From Macrocystis pyrifera (taxonomy: Eukaryota > Sar > Phaeophyceae > Laminariales > Laminariaceae), in assembly GCA_031763025.1 (NCBI GenBank), contig JASSKH010000032.1:3241001-3305000 (forward strand): a stretch of 64,000 nt of DNA. Direction: 5' to 3'. The translations under genes and the position numbers were made by a program. Below the pieces are notes generated by a model. That model had not been told where the DNA came from. It ran no database searches and worked only from the letters and a program-made list of their open reading frames with translations. Position 1 is the stretch's first letter. Each line of letters opens with the position of its first letter. Shown in pieces: positions 13,081 through 22,480 of this stretch.

Positions 13081-13190
13081 CCATACCGTAGTAAATAGAA
13101 CCGAATATTGTTAGTAAAAATAAGGAAATATATAGGTTTTTGTATGTACCGCAGGTCCTATTTACCATGGCCCCCCGTAATATATAGTAA
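13080..13190. repeat. Dispersed repeat, copy 1 (partner at 63440-63540)
   Basis: This segment shares ATATTGTTAGTAAAAA, then AAATATATA, then a stretch around GGTCCTATTxACCATGG, and then CCCCCGTAATA with 63440-63540, in the same orientation and order. Identity looks about 80 percent by eye over roughly 100 bases. It may be the end of a larger transposon. No coding content is visible. Confidence 0.6.
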
Positions 13191-13479
13191 TGGTAGTGGT
13201 GGTAGTGCCAATTAGGATCTTCACGTTGATGAATTTTAGTATGCCCCGCGGAACATGACTCTCCCGTATTCTGATGTATAGTGTTGTCTTTCGCGTGACA
13301 CTCGTTGATATGATTGCAGTTTTGCGATTGCACGCCGCTTTATGCGAGAAACCCTTTTCAAAATACCATATCCGGTACTGGTAATGTATGCTTTGTGCGT
13401 GTACGTCACGGTGCTTGTGTTGGGCGAGCGGTGCCATGATAAATATTGCACATCTCGGAGTCATCGATTCCTCCCGAAT

Positions 13480-15400
13480 GTCCCTTTCACCGGCATTTAC
13501 CACGACCCATCTCCGACCCCCGTGAATCGCACTCAACACTAGCAACAAACTGCCTCCCATGTGTCCCCGCGCACCCGGCGCTCGCTGTTCATGGTGCAAG
13601 CAGGTAGAAACAGGCCATATGAAGAGCATCACTACCATTTTGTAGCGCTGGCGAGAACAATGGAGGACTCTTCGAGCGAACAACACAAGCAAGAACGAGC
13701 TCTGCGGGCGGGCCAAATGTGTGCAGTTTCTGGCTTCCTGGAAGATAATCGGAGATTGATGGAATCCTGCCTCGTCCTTTGCAACTTGTGTCGCGAATGT
13801 GTTCCACTGCGGTACCTAAGCATAGACCATCATGCCCCGTCGACGCTAAAGGCAATGTTCATCCCGGGCCTCGCTCGCGCCAAGGTCGAGGGTGCTTCTA
13901 GGGTTTTAGTCCCTAGGAGAGTGCTAGAGCTGCGCTTGATGTTCAACGACCCTGTCGCTACGCGCTTCTGGGAAGGCGAGAAGGGGGGACGAAGAGAAAA
14001 ATGAGGTTTGGGAGGAAGAGGAAGAGGAAGATGAAAACGAAGATAAGGGAGAGGGAGATGGGAACCAGAATAAGGAAGAGCAGGAGGAGGAGGAGGAGGA
14101 GGAAAAGGGAAGAAGCAAGACAAGGCAGAAAGTCGAGCGGGGTCCAGTCATTGCTTGTAGTATCGACGTCAGCACGGCTCGCTGGCCTGAAGGCCTCGAG
14201 AAGATTTTCTTCGTCCGATTCAATCAGCCTGTGGACGGTGCGATCGGGCCCGATAGTTTGCAGGTACTAGGATGGCACATTCCTTCCCGCGTAACCCCGG
14301 ACATGTCTTACGTCCATGGGACGAGGGGAATTTTCAACATGCCCCTCGACGGCGTGAAGTTTCCAGCTGGTCTTCGAGAGTTATTTCTGGGCCACAATTT
14401 CAACCAGTGTGTCGACGGCGTCGCTTGGCCCAATGGTCTGGAGCGACTGTCCATGCCCGGCTTCAACCAACCTATTCAGGACGTCCAGTGGCCCCCGGGG
14501 CTGAAAACCTTGGAGTTTATTCCGCCCGTTGAGCTGGAGCGTCGGAAGACTCTCGATCATCTACCCTGGAATAGGCAAGAATGGGGCTTCAACCATCCAC
14601 TGGGCACGTTCCTGCCCAAGAATCTTGAGACTCTTTTGCTTTCTGACAATTTCGACCAGCCCCTCCAAGGCGTGACCTGGCCAAACAAGCTTGCTGTGTT
14701 GGGGCTGGGTCCAGAGCTATCGGAAGGCTCGGTCACCGGGGTCACATGGCCCCCAAGTCTACGAAAAATGGTGTGTTCGGACTCTTGCTTCCCCATTCAA
14801 GAGACCCCCCCCGACTGTCGCGTGTTTAGACTCGAGGAATATGAAGGGTCAGAAATCGTTGAGGACGAATTTGATTTTGACCCGTTCAATGGCCTGAATG
14901 ATTATGAACCCGGGTACAACTACGAAAGTGCTGGGAGCGATTTCTCGATGTAGGCGCGGCAACGGACGAGTGAAAAGGCAAAATTGCTGTCAGTGCGGGG
15001 TGGTTGATAGGTCGGTGAAACTCGATGCTTGAGCCGTGGCACGGACATCCCACAATGCGGTCGGAGATGTTTAAAAAGGTACCGTTGCTCATGTTCCTCG
15101 GTGTTGCGAATGTTTCCCTCTGTGCGTACATGTTTCCAACGGAAACGCGATATTGTGGTGCGAGTGCATCATCAAGCACGAAACGGCTTTTATTCAGTAT
15201 GGACCAGGCCTTCGAGGTCAACGCTCGTGTTTCAGGCTTGGGCGATGAGCAGTCGTCGATCGTGTGGCAACGTCCCCTGCACGGCGCATACTCCACCGTC
15301 CGGGAAGGCCAATTTGCACGCGCGTGTTCCCGCTCGGCCTACATGCGTGCAATGTATTCCAGGAAGATAATTATAGCGACCCGGGGATGTTTGCCACGAT
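13480..15400. repeat. Segmental duplication, copy with FNIP gene 2 (partner 41830-43860)
   Basis: Similarity to 41830-43860 covers the whole FNIP-like gene. It extends upstream (shared GTGTCCCC followed by GCTCGCTGTT) and downstream of the stop codon (shared TAGGCGCGGCAA, then patches up to the shared TGTATTCCAGG near 15354 and 43817). This indicates a genomic duplication rather than retrocopying. Outside the gene the similarity is patchy, so the event is not recent. Confidence 0.6.
13660..14953 (+). pseudogene. FNIP/LRR-like gene 2, one frameshift at a G6 run
   Basis: The frame starting at ATG 13660 gives the conserved N-terminal domain with the CxxxCxxC motif (SCLVLCNLC) and runs to a stop just after 13999. 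From the G6 run at 13983-13988 a second frame (+1) continues without interruption to the TAG at 14951-14953. It gives a Glu/Asp-rich linker of about 45 residues and then repeats of the type FNQPIxxVxWPPGLxxL, ending in an acidic tail. Joined, the protein would be about 430 residues. The single lesion lies in a homopolymer at the domain/linker border. It may be a true frameshift, a length-variable site, a programmed shift, a very short intron or a sequencing error. All repeats retain the Trp-Pro signature except one (IGPDSLQ), so selection may have acted until recently. Confidence 0.7.
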
Positions 15401-16212
15401 AGAGCTTTTGGCTCTTTTCGGGCAAACTATTTACGACGGACTAGGCTCCACGATGGAGGGACTGCCCAATCTCGCTGAATGCCATCGTTTTGTCCCATTT
15501 GGTACCTATGTTGTGGGTTTGTCAATCGGGTTCCATGCTCATTTTTTTTTTCAGGTGACGCAGGCCAGGTTTGTTTTAGGTGCGTACACCTGCTCAAGTG
15601 GGGAACATAAATATACAGGTGCCCCCCTTTTGTAGTGTACGCGGGTACGCAAATAGGTCCGACACAGTCCGTGTGGAGCACAGGTACTGTGTCCCAAACG
15701 GCACCAAGGCACCGTTGCCTGTTCAAGCGCACGCGTTGACTCTTGTGAAGATCACATGGCTTGGACAGAACGAAAATTAGGTTAAACAGAATGGCTATCG
15801 CTTTTTCCATTCTTGGCCTGAGCAAGAAATTGGTGGAGAAATCCAACCAAAACGTGCACCACAAAGGAAAGGCCATCGTCGCGTTCAGCATGTCCTTGAA
15901 GTTTATGCACACTTCTGGGTGCTGATTGATTTCGCTTTTGAATCCGTATTTCTTGCTGATGTCTTGAGATATGTTTGAATCTTGTTGGAGTTGGGGGGGA
16001 AATTGCATGTTTAACCGGCGCCTCGTTTGTGCCATTTTCAGCGTTTTCCATTCCCGGCTTGACCCCAACGCGGTCGGACTGAAATAGAGAGGGCGTATTT
16101 GGTGTGAACGTAGACCCTTAAGCCTTTGGAGTACCATCATACCAATGTTCCCCTGTGGGTCTGTCCAGAACAGACTCACAGCGAACCACTTCGAAGCCGT
16201 CGAGATTTCCCT
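14954..16212. other. Gene-free stretch with uncertain open frames
   Basis: A 125-codon frame at 15025-15402 (+) lies in the downstream part of the segmental duplication and has a hydrophobic start (LLMFLGVANVSLCAYMF). It is not conserved in the other copy. A 265-codon frame at 15427-16224 (-) is the longest here, but has no family motif or repeat partner and irregular composition. On the other strand a short frame begins with ATG at 15791. I cannot choose a real gene. Confidence 0.3.
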
Positions 16213-17200
16213 AGGTTTACCCATGGAGATCTAAAAGGAAAATTAATTTCCTGTCCTAACGGACAGAATGACGAAAAACAGTGCACCGGAGCTTTTTTTT
16301 GCCAGTTTACGGTACAAAAAACTCAAACTAGGCAATCAGGGTAGACCAAACCCAAGTTAGATGACATTTTCTGTCAAGGTGTACCGTTTTATGGCGAAAC
16401 ATCCATGCCCGCCCGTCTCACTTGCGAAAATGCCAAAAAAAACGGTACACACCATCGTATTTGTGCCATTTTACGGTACGAAAAAGTAAAACGAGGTGAT
16501 CAGGGCACACCAAACTCAAGTTATATGACGTTTTCTGCAAAGGTATACCGTTTTCTGGCAAAAATAAATGTCCCGGTACAGCTGATATTTTCGAACCAAA
16601 ACCGCGTTCGTTAATAGAAGCGCCTTCTTGTACTCGTGTTGCTTTACATTTTATTTCGTTTCGTGCGCGTGCGTGTACTCAGAGCACGGTACCGCGGGCG
16701 AGCCCGGCGCCGCCGCGGGTGTTGCAAGGAGCGCGGTCGCCATTTGCATGGCTAGGCGTCGCGTGTGCCTCGAGACACGTAAGAAGCACGAATGGGCTCT
16801 GTCTTGCCTCCTTGTGAAGCTCCGCTTGTACCATACACGAGGTATAAGGGTCGTTTAGATATGCGAACTAATATTCAAGCGGTGCTTATTTTTGCGACCA
16901 AACTAACTTCAAAGAGACTTCAATGCAGTTTGAGCACCAACTTTGTCGAAGTGGCGAAGAAGGGCCACGGTGAGCACCGGGCTTCACGCGATGCGGGCGA
17001 CGGGGCTCACTGTGGCAGAGAGGGAGGAAAACTTTATCCGGACATAATCGGTGTTGAGGTGGTCGCGAGACGGGCGGGCGGCGTACAAGGCTATGAGGGA
17101 AGCTCTGCTGTTCGGTTTTTTTTTTCCCTTTTTGACTGGTGGAACGTGTTCCAACCAGGCAGAAAGTTATTAGATGAGAGGAGACAGGGATTTTTTCCCT
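16213..17200 (+). repeat. Dispersed ~1-kb repeat family, copy A
   Basis: This copy aligns along its whole length with the reverse complement of 62375-63435 and, over its second half, with 17812-18860. It starts with AGGTTTACC and contains two diverged internal units, each running from ACGGTAC through CCAAACCCAAGTTA to a GTATACCG-like word. It passes through a GC-rich block (GAGCCCGGCGCCGCCGCGGG) and a segment beginning TTGAGCACCAACTTTGTCGA. The intact stretch TTTTTGACTGGTGGAACG at about 17129 is the empty site of the TRIM-like element found in copy B. No transposase or terminal inverted repeat is seen. The class is unknown. Confidence 0.75.
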
Positions 17201-17260
17201 CTCCGTGCTTTTTCGCATCGTACATGTTCAGACGAGTAGCCCGTAAACATCGTGAACTCT

Positions 17261-17553
17261 CCGAATGTTCCACGTGCACAAGTACCTACCTGTATTACAA
17301 TATGTATGTGTGTAAGTTTTATACGTGCAGTGCTGTCTTTTGTGTCGAGACGATATCCGACGATGTGCGGCATGAAGGAAGAGTTTCGTCGTCCATCGCC
17401 CCCAAAAATCCCCGGCAGGACAGAGGGAGAGTGTGTCTCCGAATGTTCTTCGTGCACAAGTACCTGCATTACAGCAGTATGTGTGTAAGTTTTATACGTG
17501 CAGTACTGTCTTTTGTGTCGAGACGACATCCGACAATGTGCGGCATGAAGAAG
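17261..17553 (+). repeat. Two-copy direct duplication, about 178-bp period
   Basis: Copy 1 (17261-17380) and copy 2 (17439-17553) both run from CCGAATGTTC through GTAAGTTTTATACGTGCAGT to TGTGCGGCATGAAG. The last part (CATCCGACAATGTGCGGCA) also occurs alone at 29969-29990. The duplication is separated by about 58 unique bases. Confidence 0.75.
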
Positions 17554-18337
17554 TCTTATTTCTTCCTTATTTTATTATCTACATCTCGTCGTAATAATAC
17601 CCCCCAATACTTACCGACGCCCGCAAGTACCCATATAGAACTACTTACTTAGATCTCGATCTCTGAGCGTGCTCGGTTGGTACATCCCTGGCCTCTCAGA
17701 GCTCCCACCTGGAAATCGCCTCCTTTTATTACTTGCCGGACCCTTCCAGCGGGTCTTTGTTTTCTCCATTTTTTCTCGACGTACTTTCAGTCCTTCTTTC
17801 CTTTTTTCTTCTTTCGTTTCGTGTGCGTGCGTGTACTCCGAGCACGGTTGAGCGGGCGAACTCGGCATCGTCGCGGGTGTCAGCGGATGCTGGCGGGTAG
17901 AGGGGGGTTGCAGGGAGCGCCGTCGCCGCTTTCGTGCCTAGGCGTCGCGTGTGCCTCGAGACACCAGGGATGCATCAATAGGCTCTGTCTGGCCTCCATT
18001 TGTGATTTTTTTATAGAGCACGTACGAGTATTTAAGGGTCGTTCGGTATTGTGAGATAATATTCAAGCGGTGCTTATTTTTGCGACTGGACTGAAAGTCA
18101 CAAGAGGAAGGTACCCCGAATGAGCACCAACATTGTCGAGCTTGCGTCGAGGTCCACGGTGAGCACCGGGCTTCACGCGAGGCGGGCGGCGGGGCTCACT
18201 GTGGAAGAGACGGAGGAAAGCTTTACCCGGACTGAATCGGTGGCGAGATGGTCGCGAGAGGGGCGGGCGGCGTACAAGGCTGAGAGAGAAGCTCTGCTGT
18301 GTGATTTTTTATTTGCTTCATTTTTCCTTTTTGACTG

Positions 18338-18416
18338 TGTGGTGGAAATCGAGTTTATAAGCCTTAAATTCATGTAGCGTTTGTTACGTAACATTTTTAG
18401 TCTACAGTTCCCTACA
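18338..18416 (+). repeat. TRIM-like element, 5' LTR
   Basis: The 79-base left terminal repeat. It begins TGTGG and ends TACA, obeying the TG...CA rule, and is preceded by the target duplication ACTG. It is 73/79 identical to the right repeat. Confidence 0.82.
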
Positions 18417-18704
18417 ATGGCGTCGACTGCAGGGCGTGAGATTATGAAGAGCGAGGTCCGTGGTTCGATTCTCGCCTTCATCCCCCGAAAAGAGGGGGAA
18501 AAAAGGGAATAAATATCTCATGTTCAAGAACCTGCAAAACTCACTCACTTGGAAAACACCCAGGAAGGAACGATTAAAGCAATGAGATGATTGCATACTG
18601 AGTCCAGTACCGAAAAGTCGGAGGTTAAACTTGGATACTCAGAGTCTCATCGGGGTTCCTGACTTACTCGCAAGGAGAGATAGGTCAGGTTTAGTGAGGG
18701 AGAA

Positions 18705-18783
18705 TGTGGTGGAAATTGAGTTTATAAGCCTCAAATTCATGTAGCGTTTGTTGGGTAACATTTTTAGTCTTCATTTCCCTACA
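18705..18783 (+). repeat. TRIM-like element, 3' LTR
   Basis: The 79-base right terminal repeat. It is preceded directly by the purine-rich tract at 18693-18704 and followed by ACTG. The substitutions relative to the left repeat suggest an old insertion. Confidence 0.82.
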
Positions 18784-18860
18784 ACTGGTGTAAGGTGTTC
18801 CAGTCAGGTAGTAAATTATTATATATGAAAGGGGACGGGGATTTTTTTTCTTTCAGAATT

Positions 18861-21429
18861 TTTCGATTTCATTTTCGTTGTTTTTGCTGTGTTGCTGTGC
18901 CGTGCTGTGCTTTATCTTTGGTACATACGAATACAGACACAGAGCATATCCAAAGAACAAAATATGTACCCTACCTGGGGTATGTACGTATGTATGTACG
19001 ACATGTGAGCGAACGTAACGGAAAACCGCCAACGACGCGAAGCATATGTGGCGTCCGAGCTGTTTTCTCCTGAAGCATGGTGGCGGGACTCTTGGCATTA
19101 TCAAGTCGCCAGTTTGCAACTACAGGAGTCATGAAAAAAGCAATATTCAATCATGGACCTCTGTCCGCTTTGCATAGTTTGATGTACTTTTCCTTCCTGA
19201 GCGAAGCGCCTTGTATATACTACGCTGTGCTTTCATGTGTCTTCTAAACGTTTTATTGTATCATTTCGTACGGTATGCGTCGCATTCTTTCGCGGAATGC
19301 AGGATTCTTTGCCTCAAGCACGTGACATGATCCTTGGTAGTAGTGGCCTACCGGGCGCAGGATCCGTAATGGGAACGCCGGGCTCCATATACGAAGCGAT
19401 CGCCCTTCGACCTGATGATCGACTCCACCCCAACAGCGGATGGCCAGGTGACGTCGTGGAACGGCATGCTCGTATCATGTACACTCGGACGGCTCTGGGC
19501 TTCAAATGACATCGCAACATCGATTGCCATATCGAAAACCATGGCCATATCGAGATAACCGTATCCGAATGTGCACGATGGCGAGATCCCGCACCGGTCT
19601 TGATTCCGCACGGACCGCCCCAGTCACTCCAGGATGCAGTCAATGCCTTGTTCCTGACCGGAGCCGCCTCCTACTTATCATTTCCTGGACCTGCTCCGTG
19701 CCCCCCCTGCGACGAGAGCTGCACCCGGCACGTCAGCACATCCATATGGTCGATTCTTCCTTGGAGTGCGGACAACGCCCCAGATCACGTTTTCTTCGCG
19801 TCTGCACGTGTAGACAGCTACGAGGACGCCTGAGAGCCGCCGGCACCGTCACCCATTTTGATGATAGGCGTTGAGTACTGCCTCGTAGCTGTCATTTACT
19901 CCTTTCCGAACCATTTCGTGACCCAGTTGCGTTCCAGAGGGCGGTGGTTGAGGTACGATTGTATACTCGGGCGTAGTACCACGTCTTGTGACGATTTCGA
20001 CAATGACTGGTATCATGATTGCCAGCATATGTATGTCTACCTTCGAAAGTCTATGACCTTGCCTGTTCCCCAGGCACAAACGACAGCATACCGTAGTGCT
20101 TGCTACTATGAGCGCGCAAGCCAAGAACGCTAGGAGTAATCGAGGCATCTAGACAAGGACCGATCATGCCTCCGCCTTACCGAAGTCCTGGCCACTACGA
20201 CGTGGGGAGCGCAGCTGTGCCCTGCCGACTCGAGTCCGACGTACCGCCGCCTTGAGCGTCTCACCTGTTCTTCACATGTGTGTTGAAACGTTTTGATTTT
20301 TGGTGTGATATTGCTTCTGGATTAGGACTGCCTGCCTGCTTCTTTCCCTCTTTTTGCTAGAACGCATTTGGCATAAATGTTGCACGGCGCTTGCAGTCCT
20401 TCGAATTCTGCGCAGCTACAACTATATTATCTGTTTGGTCGACAGAGTGTTGTTTACGGGGTGTATATATATACGTATCGACCATCGGCGAAACGTCTAC
20501 TTGTATGCCTTTTGTCATGTTGGACTTTATTGAGGCGTTTTATTTTGTATGGGTGTGTTCGCGACACGTCGAGATCATCGCAATCTGCGCGATGCGACTG
20601 TGATATTATGTTTTGTTTTTTTGCTTCGAAATAGCGGCAACAGCAGCATCTTCAAACAAGTAATATTTTACGTAGCAAGTATCTACGTCGCGAGAAAATT
20701 TCCATACCTCCGTCCACCCTTGTAGTATATGGCAACACCTAAAGAACGGCAGGGCAACCCTTTTGCCCTGCTCTGCAATGAAGAGATGGTGGCAACAAAG
20801 GCAAACATCCGAGTCACAAAGGGGGCAACACAATAGCACGGCGTAATTGCGGGGGAATACCCCCTCCAAATTGAAGTCGAACAGAAGGGATCCTTGTTGT
20901 CCACCTTCCTGCGTCACGGTGCCGTTAGCCCCAATACATGTCTCCAAACGAAAATATGTGAGCGCTTCGCATGGCCTGCGGGTGTCTTCCCATGCCGTCA
21001 ACGCTGCATTTGAGGAAGGTCAGGGCATGCGCGGGCGCATGTCGCAAGTCGTGTTTCTCTAGCCCCCTGATTGCATGAAACCACCGGGGGGGATACCCCC
21101 CTTTAACTCTTACCCTTCGAAAGTCCCTTTCTCGGTTGTTTTCTGATTTGTTTCCTCGTATTTTTTTTCGCGTGAAGCTAGTGTCGGGGCAACCCTGGGA
21201 GAGAGACGCGAGGAGAAACATGACCGTCGCATGGCATGTACGTAACTTACCAGGTGCAGTGCTAGTGGTACGAATCATTTGAAGTATAATATACCCGTAC
21301 ATTTTTGAGGGATTAGGTCAAGATATCCCTTTAGCCTGGGTTGATTACTTTTGGCCGAAATATCGATTTGTTTTCTTGTCGTTCAAAAAACAGATGCAGT
21401 CCACCTTACTATTTGGTAAAAGGGTAGCA
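18861..21429. other. Stretch without supported genes apart from the weak candidate
   Basis: Outside 19314-20148 nothing beyond short frames is seen. Near 20900-21160 both strands are open for about 100 codons without motif. There is no repeat partner elsewhere in the window and no RNA gene. Confidence 0.4.
19314..20148 (-). CDS. Weak candidate secreted/membrane protein gene
   Basis: On the minus strand a frame from ATG at 20148 to 19849 gives 99 residues. It starts with a good signal peptide or anchor (MPRLLLAFLACALIVAST), then a polar region and PQPPPSG. A second minus frame (19611-19348) is also protein-like (GYLDMAMVFDMAIDVAMSF). An intron between the two is possible, but no convincing splice pair joins them in frame. 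The plus strand is also open over part of the region. No family is recognised. The region is more GC-rich than its flanks, which fits an exon-containing stretch. Confidence 0.22.
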
Positions 21430-22480
21430 GCGTACACTCGACTTCCAAAACTTCCCTTTGGAAGTCAAAAACTTCCAAAACTTCAATTTTGACTTCCACA
21501 TGGAAGTTATGGAAGTCAAAATGGAAGTTGTAGCAGTTAAAAAAAGGAAGTTGTGGAAGACAAAATGGAAGTCTGGTAGCAGCTTCCACATTGGCTTCCA
21601 AAACTTCCTTTTGGAAGTCAAAATAGAGGTTTTGGAAGTTGAATGGAGAATGGAAGTCGCGTGGTAGGCTTATGCCCGACTTCCAAAACTTCGATTTTGA
21701 CTTCCAAAGCTTCCATTTGGAGGTCAAAATGGACGTTTGGAAGCTTCCACTCATTTACCAAAGAATGAGGACCACCGTGGAAGCGTCTGTGGACGTAGGT
21801 GGAAGTTTCCATTGAAAAATAAGTTAAATAGAGGAAAAATATGTAAACTATAGCCATTGGACGTTTTATGGAAGTGCGTGGGAAGTGCGTACAAGTAGGT
21901 GAAAGTCGTGCGTGAATACGGGAGCGGTCAGAAGATTTTGCGTACTCAGATGCGAGTTTCGTCGAAATATATAGTAAAATGGAAGTTTTGGAAGCCAAAC
22001 GTACGTAAGCTGTGGAAGTTGAATGCAAGCGGATGCGGGTAGGTGGAAGTAAGTGGAAGTTACGGTTGAGTATGGAAGGGGCGGACAGAAGATTCTGCGG
22101 ACGCCGATGGAAGTTTCCTTGAAGCTAGAAATCCAATGGAACTTCTAGACGTGAAGTGGAAGTGGGTGATAATAGGTGGACGTATACCAAGGTTGTATAC
22201 AAGCTTAGTGGAAGCTTCCATTTTGCTTTCACTTGCTTCCACTTTGGAAAGTTCCACTGGCTTGCACTAGCTTCCAAAATGAAAAATTTCATGGACTAAA
22301 TGGAAGTTTCCACCCGACTTTAAAAACTTCCAAACTTCGGTTTAGAAGTAAAAAACTTCCACTTTGACTTCCACAACTTCCATTTGGAAGTCAAAAACTT
22401 CCATCTGGAAGTAATAAACTTCTTTTCGGATGTAAAAAACTTCCAAAACCTCCATTTGGGAAGCTTCCACTCATTTACCA
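21430..22480. repeat. CTTCCA/TGGAAG word array with a 44-bp direct repeat
   Basis: For about 1 kb the sequence is dominated by GGAAGT and its complement ACTTCC, in both orientations, in words such as GGAAGTTTTGGAAGTC. Many neighbouring words are inverted and can form hairpins. A 44-base segment beginning GGAAGCTTCCACTCATTTAC and ending GAGGACCACCG occurs at 21739-21777 and again at 22460-22499, framing the right two thirds. Frames translated here are repetitive (Glu-Val-Lys or Trp-Lys runs) and reflect the DNA repeat. No transposase is seen. Confidence 0.7.

Larger units (their letters stand above)
18338..18783 (+). mobile_element. TRIM-like miniature LTR retrotransposon, 446 bp
   Basis: Two direct terminal repeats of exactly 79 bases (18338-18416 and 18705-18783) both start TGTGGTGGAAAT and end CCCTACA, with 6 mismatches. 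They enclose a 288-base non-coding interior. TGG, the usual start of a tRNA primer-binding site, lies one base after the first repeat. A purine tract (AGTGAGGGAGAA) abuts the second. ACTG is duplicated at both outer edges (18334-18337 and 18784-18787). The paralogous repeat copy at 17.1 kb has a single ACTG and no insert, which proves insertion. The interior has a GGTTCGATTC word resembling a tRNA B box at about 18462. No gag or pol is present, so it depended on another element for movement. Strand is set by primer site and purine tract order. Confidence 0.85.
17812..18860 (+). repeat. Dispersed ~1-kb repeat family, copy B, interrupted
   Basis: The copy shares with copies A and C the block from CGTTTCGTGTGCGTGCGTGT through the GC-rich segment and the ATGAGCACCAACATTGTCGA segment at 18120, to TTTTTGACTG. 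There it is cut by the 446-bp TRIM-like element and resumes at ACTGGTGTAAGGTGTTCC. The first third of the family unit (the ACGGTAC/GTATACCG part) is missing. A 7-base-word reading frame starting at 18120 is only partly shared with the other copies, where ATG is TTG, so I do not call a gene. Confidence 0.7.

Noticed and set aside
15427-16224. 265-codon minus-strand frame
   Set aside because: Long, but without family motif, splice support or conserved copy. Composition is irregular and the overlapping plus strand is equally open in parts.
18120-18377. Possible conserved small protein beginning MSTNIVEL in the 1-kb repeat family
   Set aside because: The other two copies have TTG instead of ATG, diverge in frame soon afterwards, and end differently. 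Nucleotide-level repeat conservation explains the similarity.
18440-18490. tRNA gene inside the TRIM-like element (GGTTCGATTC)
   Set aside because: The T-stem does not pair with a 7-base loop and no A-box is placed correctly. It is at most a B-box-like word.
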